Assembly: GCA_017744285.1 (NCBI GenBank)
Contig: JAGIBP010000001.1
Span: forward strand, 124,001-188,000
Direction of reading: 5' to 3'
Source: Variovorax sp.
GTDB taxonomy: Bacteria; Pseudomonadota; Gammaproteobacteria; Burkholderiales; Burkholderiaceae_C
Length of the DNA: 64,000 bases
Position 1 is the stretch's first letter. Each line of letters opens with the position of its first letter. Below, piece after piece: positions 38,284-48,628 of the stretch. The position numbers and the translations under genes were made by a program. The notes below the pieces were generated by a model. The model ran no database searches. It had not been told where the DNA came from and saw only the letters and a list, made by a program, of their open reading frames with translations.

Positions 38284-41064
38284 CTACCAGCGCACCTTGA
38301 TGCCCAAGGCGCCGCTGAGCTCGCTGGACTGGCGTGCGTCGCCGCGGGACGCCCACAGCTTGCCGATTTCGCCGTAGACACTCGTGCGGGCCGACAACAC
38401 CAGCGTCGCGCCGGCGGCAAGTTCGGTGCGGGTGCCTCCGGTGCCGGTGGCGACATCGGCGAAGCCGCCTGGGCCGATGAAGCGCGTGACGTCCGTGCCC
38501 TGGGTGCTCCGGTAGACGTTCGCCCGGCCATAGGGCTGCAGCGTGCCGGCGCCCGTCCGGGCCTCGCCCTTCACGCGCAAGCCGGCCCGCACGATCCAGC
38601 CATCACGGGTGTCCTGGCGCACATCGGCGCGAGCGATGCGCGCATCGTCGAGATCGAGCGCCTGGTGCACGAGTTGCAGCTGCGGCTCCAGCACCCAGTT
38701 CGCCGCCACGGCGAAGCCCCGCCCCAGTTCGACCGATGCCAGCCGGCTGTCGCCCTTGCCGTGGCTGCGCGGCGCGGCCGACGGCACGACGTCGAAGCGG
38801 TGGCGGCCGGCCTGCAGCACCGCATCGGCATAGAAGCCCTCGGGGCCACGATAGGTCGCATAGGCGCCCAGGTACTGGCTTCGCAGGTCGTTGGCGCCGA
38901 CGGCCAGGTTGGCGATGCCGCTCGCGAAGCCGCGGACGGCCATGTCGCCGTCGAGCTGCCCCACGTACACGCCCACGCGCCAGGCCGCGGCCGCCCAGAG
39001 ATCGGTGCCGGATTGGAAGCCGTCGAGGCGGCCTTCGCTGCGCGGGTTCACCGCGCCCCGCTGGCTCACGGTGCGATCGGCGCTGATCAGGCGCGCCCAG
39101 CCCTGCCGCCGCACGCCGCTGCCGGCCTCGTCCCCGATGCGCTGGTGCAGGTTGCCCAGCATCACGAGGTTGCCCAGTCGAAGCTGCTCGGGCAATGCGG
39201 CGAACTGCGACGCCTCGGGGCGGTAGGCAGGCGCGGCAGCGACCGGCGCGGCAGGCTCGGCCATGGGCGCGTCGGAGCGCAAGTACCAGTTCTCCCCTGC
39301 GCCGCTGGCATCCGCAGGGTGCAGGCGGTACTCGAAGGCTCCGGCGTCGATGTGGCCGCCCGCGAGGCCGAAGGCGTCCCGGGTGGTCTGCGCGGTGGTC
39401 GTGGCGCCGTTGCGCGCCGTGATCACCTCGATGCCGTCGCCCGTCGTCCTCATTCCCAGCAGCAGCGCCATGTTGCCGACCTGCACCGAGGTGCGGCCGC
39501 TGGCCACGGCCGCGGTGCCGTCGAGCACCAGCCGGTCCGACACGATCGCGCCGCCGCTGTGCGCCAGACCCACCTGGAGCGTGCTGCCGGCCTGGCCGAG
39601 CCAGGGACCGGCCACGGTGAGCGTGGTGCGCGTGGCGGCCGCGCTGCCCGGGAGCGAGACGGTGCCGCTGTTGTTCACCGAGGCGACGGTCTGCGCATGA
39701 CCCGCCAGATCGAGCATCGCCCCCGCGGCCACCGCGTGCGCGGAGCCGGCGCTGAAGGTGCCGGCCGCACCGGCGCGCAGGACGCCGGCGGCGATGATGG
39801 TCGCGCCGGTGTAGGTGTTGGCGCCGGACATCGTCAGCGCGCCCGCCCCCAGCTTGTGGAAGTCCGCCGCGCCGGTGAAAGCGGTGCCGATGCCGACGTC
39901 GTGCGCGTTCGTGTCCATCCACACGCCTTCGCTGCCGCCGGACAGCGTGCCGAAGCCACTCAGGAAATCGAGCGAGTCCCGGGTCGCGCGCAGGATGCCG
40001 CCGTTGAGATCCAGGAGCGCGGTGCCGCTCCCTTGGCTGACGCCGCCCGTCTCGAGCACGCCGCGACCGCTTGCATTTCCGTTGAGATGCAGCGTTCCGC
40101 TGGAGCCGGGATCGCTCGCGAGACGGGTGTGCATCGCGCGCACGATGGCGCCGTCGTCGATGCTCACCGCGCCTGTCGCGGCGACACCGACGATCAGTTC
40201 GGTGCCGATGGTCCAGCTCGACGCGCGCCCGTCGGTATCGCGCCCCGCGACGCTGACCGTGCCGTTGCCACCGAGCGCGTAGCCGACCATGCCGGTGCCG
40301 CTGCGCACTGCGCCGCCATCCTTGACGATCAACGTGCCGGGATCCGAGAAGCCGACGTACAGGTTGGAACTGTTGTCCCACGTCGACACGTGGCCGTTGC
40401 CGTCGCTGCCCGAGACCGTGACCGTGCCCGAGGAGAGGCCCGGCGCCAGGCCGGTGCTGCCGCCGATGGAGCCGCCCGAACTGCGCACCATGCCCCCGCT
40501 CTCGATGAGCAGCGTGCCGGTGCCGGCATAGCCGACGGCGAGGTCCAGGGAACTGGTCCAGGTCGAGGCATTGCCATGGCTGTCGACGCCGGAGACCACG
40601 GCGTTGGCCGTGCCGCCGTCACGGCCGACATGGCCGTGCCAGTCGCTCACCCGGCCGCCGTCCAGGACGAAGAGCGAGGCCGTACCGCCCCAGCCGACCG
40701 TGAGGTCGCTGGTCATGGTCCAGCGCGAGGCATTGCCGCTGCTGTCGCTGCCCGAGACCGTGACGGTGCCCGAACCGCCGGGATAGCCGATCACGCCGCT
40801 GTCGCTGCTCGCCGTGCCGCCACCGAGAATGGTGAGCGTGCCCGTCCCGCCCGTGTCCCCCACATAGATCTCGCCACCGACCACCCAGTCCGGCGTCTGC
40901 ACGGGCCCTGGATTCACGTCCCCGATCCCCGACACCGACTGCGCGATCGCAGGCCGCACGCCCATGCCGGTGCAGATCAGCGCCGCGATCGCCGCCGACA
41001 CGAGCGAGCGCCGGTGGTGCCGGCCCATGGGACTGGAACGATGCGCGAGATCGTTGTTCTTCAT
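38284..41064 (-). CDS. Type V autotransporter with repeated beta-strand passenger
   Basis: A 926-residue autotransporter. The ATG at 41064 (MKNNDLAHRSSPMG) has AAGG five bases upstream and begins a long signal peptide ending VRPAIAQ; the longer frame is rejected. Residues about 50-330 hold roughly five imperfect repeats of about 55-65 residues, each with the pattern xWTxxxxLxVGxxGTGxLxIxxGG and GTVTVSGxD. A transport repeat (KLGAGALTMSGANTYTGAT) is near residue 402. The barrel from about 650 ends in KVRW and is closely related to that of the autotransporter at 747. Surface adhesion is a reasonable guess. Confidence 0.88.
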   Translation of the reverse strand: MKNNDLAHRSSPMGRHHRRSLVSAAIAALICTGMGVRPAIAQSVSGIGDVNPGPVQTPDWVVGGEIYVGDTGGTGTLTILGGGTASSDSGVIGYPGGSGTVTVSGSDSSGNASRWTMTSDLTVGWGGTASLFVLDGGRVSDWHGHVGRDGGTANAVVSGVDSHGNASTWTSSLDLAVGYAGTGTLLIESGGMVRSSGGSIGGSTGLAPGLSSGTVTVSGSDGNGHVSTWDNSSNLYVGFSDPGTLIVKDGGAVRSGTGMVGYALGGNGTVSVAGRDTDGRASSWTIGTELIVGVAATGAVSIDDGAIVRAMHTRLASDPGSSGTLHLNGNASGRGVLETGGVSQGSGTALLDLNGGILRATRDSLDFLSGFGTLSGGSEGVWMDTNAHDVGIGTAFTGAADFHKLGAGALTMSGANTYTGATIIAAGVLRAGAAGTFSAGSAHAVAAGAMLDLAGHAQTVASVNNSGTVSLPGSAAATRTTLTVAGPWLGQAGSTLQVGLAHSGGAIVSDRLVLDGTAAVASGRTSVQVGNMALLLGMRTTGDGIEVITARNGATTTAQTTRDAFGLAGGHIDAGAFEYRLHPADASGAGENWYLRSDAPMAEPAAPVAAAPAYRPEASQFAALPEQLRLGNLVMLGNLHQRIGDEAGSGVRRQGWARLISADRTVSQRGAVNPRSEGRLDGFQSGTDLWAAAAWRVGVYVGQLDGDMAVRGFASGIANLAVGANDLRSQYLGAYATYRGPEGFYADAVLQAGRHRFDVVPSAAPRSHGKGDSRLASVELGRGFAVAANWVLEPQLQLVHQALDLDDARIARADVRQDTRDGWIVRAGLRVKGEARTGAGTLQPYGRANVYRSTQGTDVTRFIGPGGFADVATGTGGTRTELAAGATLVLSARTSVYGEIGKLWASRGDARQSSELSGALGIKVRW

Positions 41065-41149
41065 TGCCTTGCTATCGACAACGAACCGCGATTCTTGAAG
41101 TGCGCGGACCGTGTCGCGGGACCTGCGCCCGACCTCGCGCCGCACTGCC

Positions 41150-41202
41150 CCAAGGTACATCCGACCTTGCACCCATGGACAAGTGACAAAGCCGGACCTT
41201 GG
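41150..41202. promoter_or_regulatory. Repeated CCAAGGT half-sites between divergent autotransporters
   Basis: CCAAGGT (41150-41156) and ACCTTG (41164-41169) form a dyad with a 7-bp centre; a further ACCTTGG lies at 41196-41202. They lie in the 221-bp gap between two divergent autotransporter genes and could be a shared regulator site. No convincing -35/-10 pair was seen nearby. Confidence 0.4.
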
Positions 41203-41285
41203 GACCATTCTCGGCACGCTCATTTCTGGGAGGCCACCCGGCTGTCCACGCACGTGGCTGGCCCACAGCGCGAAGAGGTGACGAC

Positions 41286-44200
41286 ATGGCGATCGCGCGG
41301 AAAGACTCCCGGTTCGTGCGCCGGCATCGAGGCGCTGAAGGATTTCGGCCGAGCCGCCTCGCGCACGCCGTCGCGGGCCTGATCTACGCCGGCTGCGTCC
41401 AGGCGCAGACCTATGTCACGCCGTCCGGAACCTACGGTCCGGGCAGCTTCAAAGATGCGTTCCAGTTCTTCGGAACCCAAGGGGTCATCCAGGGCAGCAC
41501 GACGATCTATCCAAAGACTCCGTATCCATTCGGCGCCGGAGGGGCCGGCGTTTCCGTGGCGGGGGGCGGCTCGGCCACGATCAATCCGGACCTCGGCCCC
41601 CAGCCGGGCAATATCGTCATCCAGTCGGACTACCTGGCCGGCGCGCCGAACGATGCCCTGTACGTGGCCAATGGAACTCTGACCGTCGTCGGCAGCGCCG
41701 ACCCGTCGCGACTCACCTACGCCATGGGGCATGGACAGACGGTTCATGGCATCTACATCCCGGGGGACGTCAATCCGTCCGTCTTCGTGGGTGCGCGCAT
41801 GTACATGTCGGCCGACGGGCAGGACGCCAATGCGATCCGCGGCTACGGGTCATATGCGAACGCCACCGTCAGCGATTCGACGCTGGTCGCCACGGGCGCG
41901 GGCGGACACGGGGTCCGGTTGTGGGACCGGGCCGTGGCCACGCTCGTCAATACCAATGTCACGGTGAGCGGGACCGACGCCTTCGGCGTGTTCGCCACGA
42001 GCAATTCGACCATCGACATGACGGGTGGCGCCGTCAACACGACGCTCGACAGCGCCCGTGGCATCTACATCGACACCTCCCTCGGCAGGTTGAACGGCAC
42101 TTCGGTGCGCACGCAGGGCGCGAACGCGTACGGCATCCAGGCAGGCGCATCGACTCTGTCGGTCACGGGCGGCACGATCGCGACGACCGGCAGCGCCGGC
42201 CATGGCCTCTGGCTCTATGGCGGAACGACGGCCACGTTGAACGGCGCGACCGTCGGCACGACAGGTGCCTCCGCGCGCGGCATCTACGTCAGCGGGGCGG
42301 CCTCGGCCATGGTCAGCCAGAGCGATATCGGCACGCAGGGAAGCGGCGCGACCGCCGCCTACCTCACCGGAGCGGGCTCGTCGCTCACCATGACGGGCGG
42401 ATCCCTGACGACGACGAAGGCCAGCGCCCATGGTGCCTACGTCGCCAGCGGCGCGGCGTTCGGGGCGACCGACACGACGATCTCGAGTGCGCTGGGCGTC
42501 GGGGTCTGGTCATTGGGAGCGCCGGTGAGCCTCGTGCGCGGCTCCGTGTCGGGCGGCCTCTATGCAGCCTATCTGCAGGACGGGGCGACGTTGGCCGCCC
42601 ATGGCACGAGCTTCACGGCCGGCGCCGGGGCGACACGCGGCGTGCAGTCCGCCGGCTCGAACCTCGACCTGACCGATGTGACGGTGAACACCACGGCGTC
42701 CAACAACTACGGTGTCTACGCCTATACCGCAGGCACGCTCAAGGCGCGCAACCTGTTCGTCAACACCGCGGGGCAGAACGGCTACGGGGTTCGGCTCATC
42801 GGCGTCACGTCGGCCGACATCTCGGGCGCGACCATCCGCACGTCGGGCGCCGGGGCGCATGGCGCGGTCTTCGAGGGCGGCACCAACACGTACACCGGCA
42901 GCGACTTCGACATCGCCACGACAGGCGGAGGGATCGGCCTCTATGCCTGGCAGAACAGCGCCATGAGCCTGGCGGGTGGGCGGATCGACACGGGAACGGC
43001 AGCGAGCGCGCATGGCCTGTACATCGCGAACGCCACGGTGGCGCTGAATCCGAATTCCCAGGGCACGGGCGTCGGCGTGACGACGGGCGGCGCCGGCGCG
43101 AATGCGGCGGTGATCGGTGCCGGCGGCCGCCTGGATGCGACGAACGCCAGCCTCCATGCCCGGGGCGCGAACGCCGCGGGGCTGTACATGTTCGGCGCGA
43201 CGGACGCCGCGACCGCCAATGCGATCGCCAGCGGCACGTTGGGAACGGCGCCCGATGCTCCGGTCAACGACGATGGCAGCCCCGGCGTGCCGGCAGTGAT
43301 GGCGCCGGCCACGCTGCTGGCCGACCCCGTGGGCGCGGCCGAGGCCGTCACGCTCAACGGCAGCTCGGTCGTGTCCGACGCGGGGGCCGCGATCCGCGTC
43401 CTGGGCCGCGACGCCACGATCGCGGCGAACCGCTCGGCCATCAGCGGGGTGATGGCGCTCCAGGTTCAGAGCCTGTCGAACGGCGCCACGTCCACGCCGG
43501 GCGTGGCCACTCTCGACGCCAACGCTTCGACGCTGACGGGCACTGCGCTCACCGAGGCGGGCAGCCAGTCCACGCTGAACCTCGCCAATGGAAGCTGGTG
43601 GAACATGACCGGCAACTCCAACCTCACGTCGCTGACCAACGCGGCCAGCCGCATTCAGTTCGCCGTGCCGGCTTCGGGCGGGTTCAAGACACTCACCGCC
43701 GTCAACTATGCGGGGCAAGGCGGCACGATCGGACTCAACACGTACCTGGGCGGCACCGGATCACCGTCGGACAAGCTGGTGATCGATTCGGGCTCCGCGG
43801 GCGGGACGTCGCTGCTGAGCATTGCCAATGCCGGCGGCCCGGGTGCCGTCACCGTCGGCAACGGCATTCAAGTGGTGGATGCGGTCCATGGCGGCACGAC
43901 CGCCGCGGGGGCCTTCGTCCTCTCCGGGCGCGCAGTGGCGGGTGCATACGAATACCGGCTCTACCGCGGCAGCACCGATGGCAGCAATGCGCAGGCCTGG
44001 TACCTGCGATCCGAACAGCCGGACCCGCCGCCTCCCCCCATCCCGGACCCGCCTTCACCGACGCCGCCTTCACCGACACCGCCCGCGCCGCAGCCGCTGT
44101 ACCGCCCCGAAGTGGGCGCGTATCTGTCCAACCAGCGCCAGGCCGCCGGCATGTTCGTGCACAGCCTGCACGACCGCCAGGGCGAGCCGCAATGGATGGA

Positions 44201-45080
44201 GACGCAGCAGTTCGACGAGCCGGCCGACAAGCGCCGCTCCGGCTGGCTGCGCGTTGTCGGCAAGGACGGCAGCACCGGCAGTCGCGACGGCAACTTCGAC
44301 GTGGACACGCGCAGCTGGCTCATCCAGGGCGGCGGCGACGTGGCCAGCGGGCCGGTCTTCAAGGACAAGGGCGAGAGCCCGGGCGACCGCCTGCACCTGG
44401 GCCTGATGCTGGGCTATGGAAGCGCCACCAGCGACGGCAGCGCGCTGGGCAACCCCCATCAAGCCAGGGGCACCGCCGAGGGCTGGAGCGTGGGCGCCTA
44501 CGGCACCTGGTATCAGAACGACGCGGACCCGCAAAAGCTCGGCTGGTACGCCGACCTGTGGGGCACCTACGGCTGGTTCAGGAACAAGGTGGACGGCGAC
44601 GACCTGCCCGAGGTGAAGTACGACGCCAGGGCGCTCACCCTGTCAGGCGAAACCGGCTACGCCATGCGCGTGCGCCAGGACAGCGACTGGATCGTGGAGC
44701 CGCAGGCGCAGCTCGTCTACCTGCACTACAGCGAGGACGACATCGCCGAACCCAATGGCACGACGTTGAGCGGCAGCCAGGGCAGCGGCTGGATCTCGCG
44801 GCTGGGCGTGCGGCTGCACCGCACCTGGGTGAGCGACAACGGACGGCGCACGCAGCCCTACCTCACGCTCAACTGGTGGCACGACAACGTGGACAACGAC
44901 ATGCGCTTCAACCAGCTGCAGCTGGGCGATCTCTACCCCAGCAATCGCTACGAAGTGAAGGCGGGCGTGAACGCTCAGTTGGACAAGGGCTGGACCGGCT
45001 GGGCCAACCTGGGCTACCAATGGGGCAGCCAGGGCTACAAGAACGTCACCGGACGCATCGGCGCCAAATACACCTGGTAG
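41286..45080 (+). CDS. Type V autotransporter, pertactin-like barrel
   Basis: A 1264-residue autotransporter. The start is ATG 41286, with AGAGG before it; the signal peptide ends in AGCVQAQTY. The passenger is a long run of about 35- to 40-residue repeats with a recurring GARGIYV/GAHGxYV-like step (for example ASARGIYVSGAAS, ASAHGAYVASGAA), predicting a beta-helix. A Pro-rich linker (about 912-938, PDPPPPPIPDPPSPTPPSPT) precedes the C-terminal barrel (about 985-1264), which ends in AKYTW. This barrel is of a different subfamily from the two others in the window. The effector function is unknown. Confidence 0.88.
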   Translation: MAIARKDSRFVRRHRGAEGFRPSRLAHAVAGLIYAGCVQAQTYVTPSGTYGPGSFKDAFQFFGTQGVIQGSTTIYPKTPYPFGAGGAGVSVAGGGSATINPDLGPQPGNIVIQSDYLAGAPNDALYVANGTLTVVGSADPSRLTYAMGHGQTVHGIYIPGDVNPSVFVGARMYMSADGQDANAIRGYGSYANATVSDSTLVATGAGGHGVRLWDRAVATLVNTNVTVSGTDAFGVFATSNSTIDMTGGAVNTTLDSARGIYIDTSLGRLNGTSVRTQGANAYGIQAGASTLSVTGGTIATTGSAGHGLWLYGGTTATLNGATVGTTGASARGIYVSGAASAMVSQSDIGTQGSGATAAYLTGAGSSLTMTGGSLTTTKASAHGAYVASGAAFGATDTTISSALGVGVWSLGAPVSLVRGSVSGGLYAAYLQDGATLAAHGTSFTAGAGATRGVQSAGSNLDLTDVTVNTTASNNYGVYAYTAGTLKARNLFVNTAGQNGYGVRLIGVTSADISGATIRTSGAGAHGAVFEGGTNTYTGSDFDIATTGGGIGLYAWQNSAMSLAGGRIDTGTAASAHGLYIANATVALNPNSQGTGVGVTTGGAGANAAVIGAGGRLDATNASLHARGANAAGLYMFGATDAATANAIASGTLGTAPDAPVNDDGSPGVPAVMAPATLLADPVGAAEAVTLNGSSVVSDAGAAIRVLGRDATIAANRSAISGVMALQVQSLSNGATSTPGVATLDANASTLTGTALTEAGSQSTLNLANGSWWNMTGNSNLTSLTNAASRIQFAVPASGGFKTLTAVNYAGQGGTIGLNTYLGGTGSPSDKLVIDSGSAGGTSLLSIANAGGPGAVTVGNGIQVVDAVHGGTTAAGAFVLSGRAVAGAYEYRLYRGSTDGSNAQAWYLRSEQPDPPPPPIPDPPSPTPPSPTPPAPQPLYRPEVGAYLSNQRQAAGMFVHSLHDRQGEPQWMETQQFDEPADKRRSGWLRVVGKDGSTGSRDGNFDVDTRSWLIQGGGDVASGPVFKDKGESPGDRLHLGLMLGYGSATSDGSALGNPHQARGTAEGWSVGAYGTWYQNDADPQKLGWYADLWGTYGWFRNKVDGDDLPEVKYDARALTLSGETGYAMRVRQDSDWIVEPQAQLVYLHYSEDDIAEPNGTTLSGSQGSGWISRLGVRLHRTWVSDNGRRTQPYLTLNWWHDNVDNDMRFNQLQLGDLYPSNRYEVKAGVNAQLDKGWTGWANLGYQWGSQGYKNVTGRIGAKYTW

Positions 45081-45145
45081 ATCGCGCAGCACCCGGCGAC
45101 CGCTCCGGTGCGCGCGGCGAAACACCTCGACGCCCCCTCCCCTCT

Positions 45146-45171
45146 TGAGCGAATGTTTGTTCGCCTAAAAC
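45146..45171. promoter_or_regulatory. TetR-type operator, copy A (own promoter)
   Basis: A 26-bp site containing GCGAATGTTTGTTCGC (inverted 5-bp arms, 45150-45165) upstream of the TetR gene. It aligns without gaps to copy B at 45803-45828 at 18 of 26 positions, with the same arm spacing and a shared AAAA end. Confidence 0.65.
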
Positions 45172-45195
45172 ACGAAAGGCGCTAAGATCCCGCCC

Positions 45196-45768
45196 GTGAA
45201 ACCCAAGGACGACGACAAGCTCCGGGCCATCGCCGAGGCCACGTTCACGCTGGTGGAGCAGACCGGCCTGAGCGGCCTGACCATGGCCGCCATCGCGCGC
45301 GAGGCGGGCCTGGCCACGGGCACGCTGTACGTCTACTTCAAGTCCAAGGAAGAGTTGATGGTCGCGCTCTACGGGCAGGCCAAGACCACCACCGCCGCCA
45401 GCCTCATGCACGGCGACGACCCCAAAGCGCCATTTCGCAGCCGCTTCCAGCGCATGTGGATGAACTGGCTGGAGCACCGCCTCACGCACTACGCGCAGGT
45501 GGTCTTCCTGGAGCAGTACTACAACTCGCCCTGGTTCAGCGAGGAGAGCCGCCATCTTTCCGAGCGGCTGATCAAGGACTGGATCGACCTGATCGAGTCG
45601 GCCAAGGCCCAGCAGATCCTGAAGGATGTGCCCACGGTGCTGCTGACCCACAGCTTCGGCGGCTCCGTGCGCGAAACCGCCAATCTCCTGCGCTCCGGCG
45701 CGCTGGCCCGCACCCACAAGAACCTGGCAATCGCCTTCGGGCTCTGCTGGGACGGCATCAAGGCCTGA
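45196..45768 (+). CDS. TetR-family transcriptional regulator
   Basis: A 190-residue repressor with an N-terminal helix-turn-helix (about 9-55: [40 protein letters not shown]) and a helical ligand domain. The GTG start is the only sensible one and lacks a strong ribosome site. It lies between an autotransporter and iorAB; matching operators in front of itself and iorA suggest it represses both. The inducer may be an N-heteroaromatic or aldehyde substrate of IorAB. Confidence 0.9.
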   Translation: MKPKDDDKLRAIAEATFTLVEQTGLSGLTMAAIAREAGLATGTLYVYFKSKEELMVALYGQAKTTTAASLMHGDDPKAPFRSRFQRMWMNWLEHRLTHYAQVVFLEQYYNSPWFSEESRHLSERLIKDWIDLIESAKAQQILKDVPTVLLTHSFGGSVRETANLLRSGALARTHKNLAIAFGLCWDGIKA

Positions 45769-45773
45769 GCCGC

Positions 45774-45802
45774 TTGACCTCGGCAGCGCACAGGTCTATC
45801 GT
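45774..45802 (+). promoter_or_regulatory. Candidate iorA promoter (-35/-10)
   Basis: TTGACC (45774-45779) and TATCGT (45797-45802) have the ideal 17-bp spacing. The -35 is strong and the -10 is moderate. Operator copy B starts one base later, so a bound repressor would block the start region. Confidence 0.6.
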
Positions 45803-45828
45803 TTGACCGAACCAATATTCACCCAAAA
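45803..45828. promoter_or_regulatory. TetR-type operator, copy B (iorAB promoter)
   Basis: A 26-bp site with core CGAACCAATATTCACC that aligns to copy A at 45146. It directly follows the iorA -10 and covers the expected transcription start. Confidence 0.65.
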
Positions 45829-45844
45829 AAGAAAAGGCTCCACC

Positions 45845-46318
45845 ATGACCACCCTCCACATCAACGGCAAGGACCGGCAGGTCGACGCCGACCCGTCCAC
45901 GCCGATCCTCTGGGCCCTGCGCGACACCCTGGGCATGACCGGAACCAAGTTCGGCTGCGGCGCGGCGCTGTGCGGCGCCTGCACCGTGCACCTCAACGGA
46001 CAGGCGATCCGCTCGTGCGTGACGCCCATCTCCGCCGCGGCGGGCCAGAAGATCACCACCATCGAGGCGGTCACCGATGGCAGCGACAAGGTCGGCAAGG
46101 CGGTGCGCGATGCGTGGGTCAGGCATGACGTGGCGCAGTGCGGCTACTGCCAGAGCGGCCAGATCATGTCGGCCACCGCCTTCCTGAAGACGGTCTCGCC
46201 CGGAAAGCTGCCCAGCGACGCGGAGATCGACTCGGCCATGGCCGGCAACATCTGCCGCTGCGGCACCTATGCGCGCATCCGCGCCGCCGTCGCCGACGCC
46301 GCCAAGGCGCTGGCTTGA
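45845..46318 (+). CDS. iorA: Isoquinoline 1-oxidoreductase-type small subunit, [2Fe-2S]
   Basis: A 157-residue subunit with two [2Fe-2S] domains: a plant-ferredoxin-type site [15 protein letters not shown] plus the following Cys, and an alpha-helical site CGYCQSG with ICRCGTY. It carries electrons away from the molybdenum centre of the large subunit. ATG 45845 ([12 protein letters not shown]) has AAAGG before it and fits the family; an upstream ATG at 45803 lies inside the operator. The stop is 16 bases before iorB. Confidence 0.93.
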   Translation: MTTLHINGKDRQVDADPSTPILWALRDTLGMTGTKFGCGAALCGACTVHLNGQAIRSCVTPISAAAGQKITTIEAVTDGSDKVGKAVRDAWVRHDVAQCGYCQSGQIMSATAFLKTVSPGKLPSDAEIDSAMAGNICRCGTYARIRAAVADAAKALA

Positions 46319-46334
46319 ACAGGAGGTCGTCACC

Positions 46335-48587
46335 ATGAACTTCGATCAAGCCAATTTCGAACTGCCCCCCAACCTGCGCGCACTCATCGCGCGCCAGCGC
46401 GACGCCGTCGAACCCGAGGGCCTTCCGCGCCGCAGCTTCCTCAAGCTCGCGGCGGCGAGCGGCTTCGCCCTCGGCGTATTCCCGATGGTCGCGCACGCAC
46501 AGGAGGCGGGCGCGGCGGGCGCCAGGCCGGCCGGGCTGAAGCCGCTGCAGCAGCCGGCGGCCTTCGTGCGCATCGAGCGCGACGGCACGACCACCATCAC
46601 CATCAACCGGCTCGACTTCGGCCAGGGCGTGCAGACTGGCCTGCCGATGATCCTGGCCGAAGAACTCGACGCCGATTGGTCCAAGGTCCGAAGCGTCCAT
46701 GGCACCAACGACCCGGCGTATGTCGACCCGGTCTTCGGCATGCACATCACGGGCGGTTCGGGTTCCATCAAGAACTCGTACACGCAGTACCGCGAACTCG
46801 GTGCCCGCACCCGCGCCATGCTGGTGAGCGCGGCGGCGGCACAGTGGAAGGTGGATCCCGCCACCCTGCAGACGCGCAATGGCGTCGTCATCGGCCCCGG
46901 CGGCAAGCAGCTCGGCTACGGCGCACTGGCCGAAGCGGCGATGAAACTGCCGGTGCCGGAAACGGCCAAGCTCAAGGACCCGAAGGACTTCCGCCTGATC
47001 GGCAAGCCCACCGGCCGGCTCGACGCGCAGGCCAAGTCCAGCGGCCACCAGGGCTATGGCATCGACATGCGACTGCCGGGCATGCTGACCGCCGTGGTGT
47101 CGCATCCGCCGGTCTTCGGCGCCAGGCTCAAGTCGATGGACGACAGCGGCGCGAAAGCCATCAAGGGCGTCAAGGCGGTGGTGCGCGTGGCGCTGGATCG
47201 CGGCGCCGAAGGCGTGGCCGTGGTCGCCGACGGCTACTGGGCCGCCAAGCAGGGCCGCGATGCGCTCAAGCTCGAATGGGACACGAGCGGCGTCGAGAAG
47301 GTCGACAGCGAGAAGCAGCTCGCGCACTACCGCGAGCTCGCGGCGAAGCCGGGTCCGCGCAAGTACGACGCGGATGTCTCCAAGCTCGGCGAAGCCCCGC
47401 ACAAGATCGAAGCCGAGTTCGTGTTTCCCTATCTGGCGCACGCGCCGATGGAGCCGCTCAACTGCACGGTCAGCCTGTCGCAAGGCAAGGCGGACGTGTG
47501 GACCGGCACGCAGATGCCCGGCATCGACGGGCTGGCGGCCGCCAAGGTGCTGGGCGTGCCGCCGGAGAACGTCAAGGTGCACGTGCAGATGGCAGGCGGC
47601 GGCTTCGGTCGCCGCGGCCTGCTCACCAGCGACTTCGTGGCCGAGGCCGCCAGCGTCGTCAAGGCCGCGCAGGCGGCGGGCATCACCGCGCCGATCCGCA
47701 CGCTGTGGAGCCGCGAGGACGATATCCGGGGCGGCTACTACCGGCCGATGCATCTTCACACCGCGAGGATCGGCTTCGACGCAGAGGGCAAGATCGTCGG
47801 CTGGGATCACGTCATCGTGGGCCAGTCGCTGCTGATGGGCAGCATGTTCGAGCCGATGATGGTCAAGGACGGCATCGACGCCACCGCCGTCGAAGGCATG
47901 AAGGAGCCCTACGACCTGCCGATGCGGCTCACGGTGCATCACCCGAAGCTCAACGTGCCGGTGCTCTGGTGGCGCAGCGTGGGCTCCACCCACACCGCGT
48001 TCGTCATGGAAACGCTGCTCGACGAGATCGCCCGCGCCACCGGCCAGGACCCGGTCGCCTATCGGATGAAGCTCATCGGCGACCAGCATCCTCGCCACAA
48101 GGCGGCGCTGCAACTCGCGGTCGACCAATCGGGTTATGGCAAGAAGAAGCTCGATGCGGGCCGTGCCTGGGGCGTGGCCGTGCACGAGTCGTTCAACTCG
48201 GTGGTGGCGTACGTGGTCGAAGCGTCGGTCAAGGACGGCACGCCCGTCCTGCACAGGGTGACGGCGGGCGTGCATTGCAATCTGGCGGTGAACCCGAAGA
48301 GCGTGGAAGCGCAAGTGCAAGGTGGCGCGGTGATGGGCCTGTCGATGTGCCTGCCCGGCGCCGCGATCACTTTGAAGGACGGCGTGGTGCAGCAGAGCAA
48401 CTTCGGCGACTTCGTGGTGCCGCGGATGACCGACACACCGCAGATCGCCGTCCACCTCGTGCCCAGCGCCGACGCGCCCACCGGCATGGGCGAGCCGGGC
48501 GTGCCGCCGCTGGCGCCCGCGTTCGCGAATGCGCTGGCGGCGCTCACGGGAAAGCCGGTGCGGGAGTTGCCCTTCAAGCTGGCTTGA
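46335..48587 (+). CDS. iorB: Isoquinoline 1-oxidoreductase-type large subunit, molybdopterin-binding
   Basis: A 750-residue periplasmic catalytic subunit of the xanthine oxidase family. A Tat signal is clear ([17 protein letters not shown]). AGGAGGT stands before the ATG. Cofactor motifs are [10 protein letters not shown] and the catalytic Glu in [11 protein letters not shown] near the C-terminus. The family hydroxylates N-heterocycles such as isoquinoline, or oxidises aldehydes, so the name is provisional. No XdhC-like maturation gene is adjacent. Confidence 0.93.
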   Translation: MNFDQANFELPPNLRALIARQRDAVEPEGLPRRSFLKLAAASGFALGVFPMVAHAQEAGAAGARPAGLKPLQQPAAFVRIERDGTTTITINRLDFGQGVQTGLPMILAEELDADWSKVRSVHGTNDPAYVDPVFGMHITGGSGSIKNSYTQYRELGARTRAMLVSAAAAQWKVDPATLQTRNGVVIGPGGKQLGYGALAEAAMKLPVPETAKLKDPKDFRLIGKPTGRLDAQAKSSGHQGYGIDMRLPGMLTAVVSHPPVFGARLKSMDDSGAKAIKGVKAVVRVALDRGAEGVAVVADGYWAAKQGRDALKLEWDTSGVEKVDSEKQLAHYRELAAKPGPRKYDADVSKLGEAPHKIEAEFVFPYLAHAPMEPLNCTVSLSQGKADVWTGTQMPGIDGLAAAKVLGVPPENVKVHVQMAGGGFGRRGLLTSDFVAEAASVVKAAQAAGITAPIRTLWSREDDIRGGYYRPMHLHTARIGFDAEGKIVGWDHVIVGQSLLMGSMFEPMMVKDGIDATAVEGMKEPYDLPMRLTVHHPKLNVPVLWWRSVGSTHTAFVMETLLDEIARATGQDPVAYRMKLIGDQHPRHKAALQLAVDQSGYGKKKLDAGRAWGVAVHESFNSVVAYVVEASVKDGTPVLHRVTAGVHCNLAVNPKSVEAQVQGGAVMGLSMCLPGAAITLKDGVVQQSNFGDFVVPRMTDTPQIAVHLVPSADAPTGMGEPGVPPLAPAFANALAALTGKPVRELPFKLA

Positions 48588-48617
48588 GGGCTCGGTCGTG
48601 GTGCCGTGCGCATGCGC

Positions 48618-48623
48618 TAGCAT
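48618..48623 (+). promoter_or_regulatory. Candidate -10 of the GST-like gene; probably leaderless transcript
   Basis: TAGCAT lies five bases before ATG 48629 and there is no ribosome site, so transcription would begin at or next to the ATG. Confidence 0.45.
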
Positions 48624-48628
48624 TTCGC

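Noticed and set aside
40100..41000. Regularly spaced repeats suggesting a CRISPR array
   Set aside because: Repeats are imperfect, in frame and encode the beta-strand repeats of an autotransporter passenger; no unique spacers.
45088..45110. GC-rich hairpin after the third autotransporter
   Set aside because: The stem has a bulge and no T-run follows, so it does not qualify as a Rho-independent terminator.
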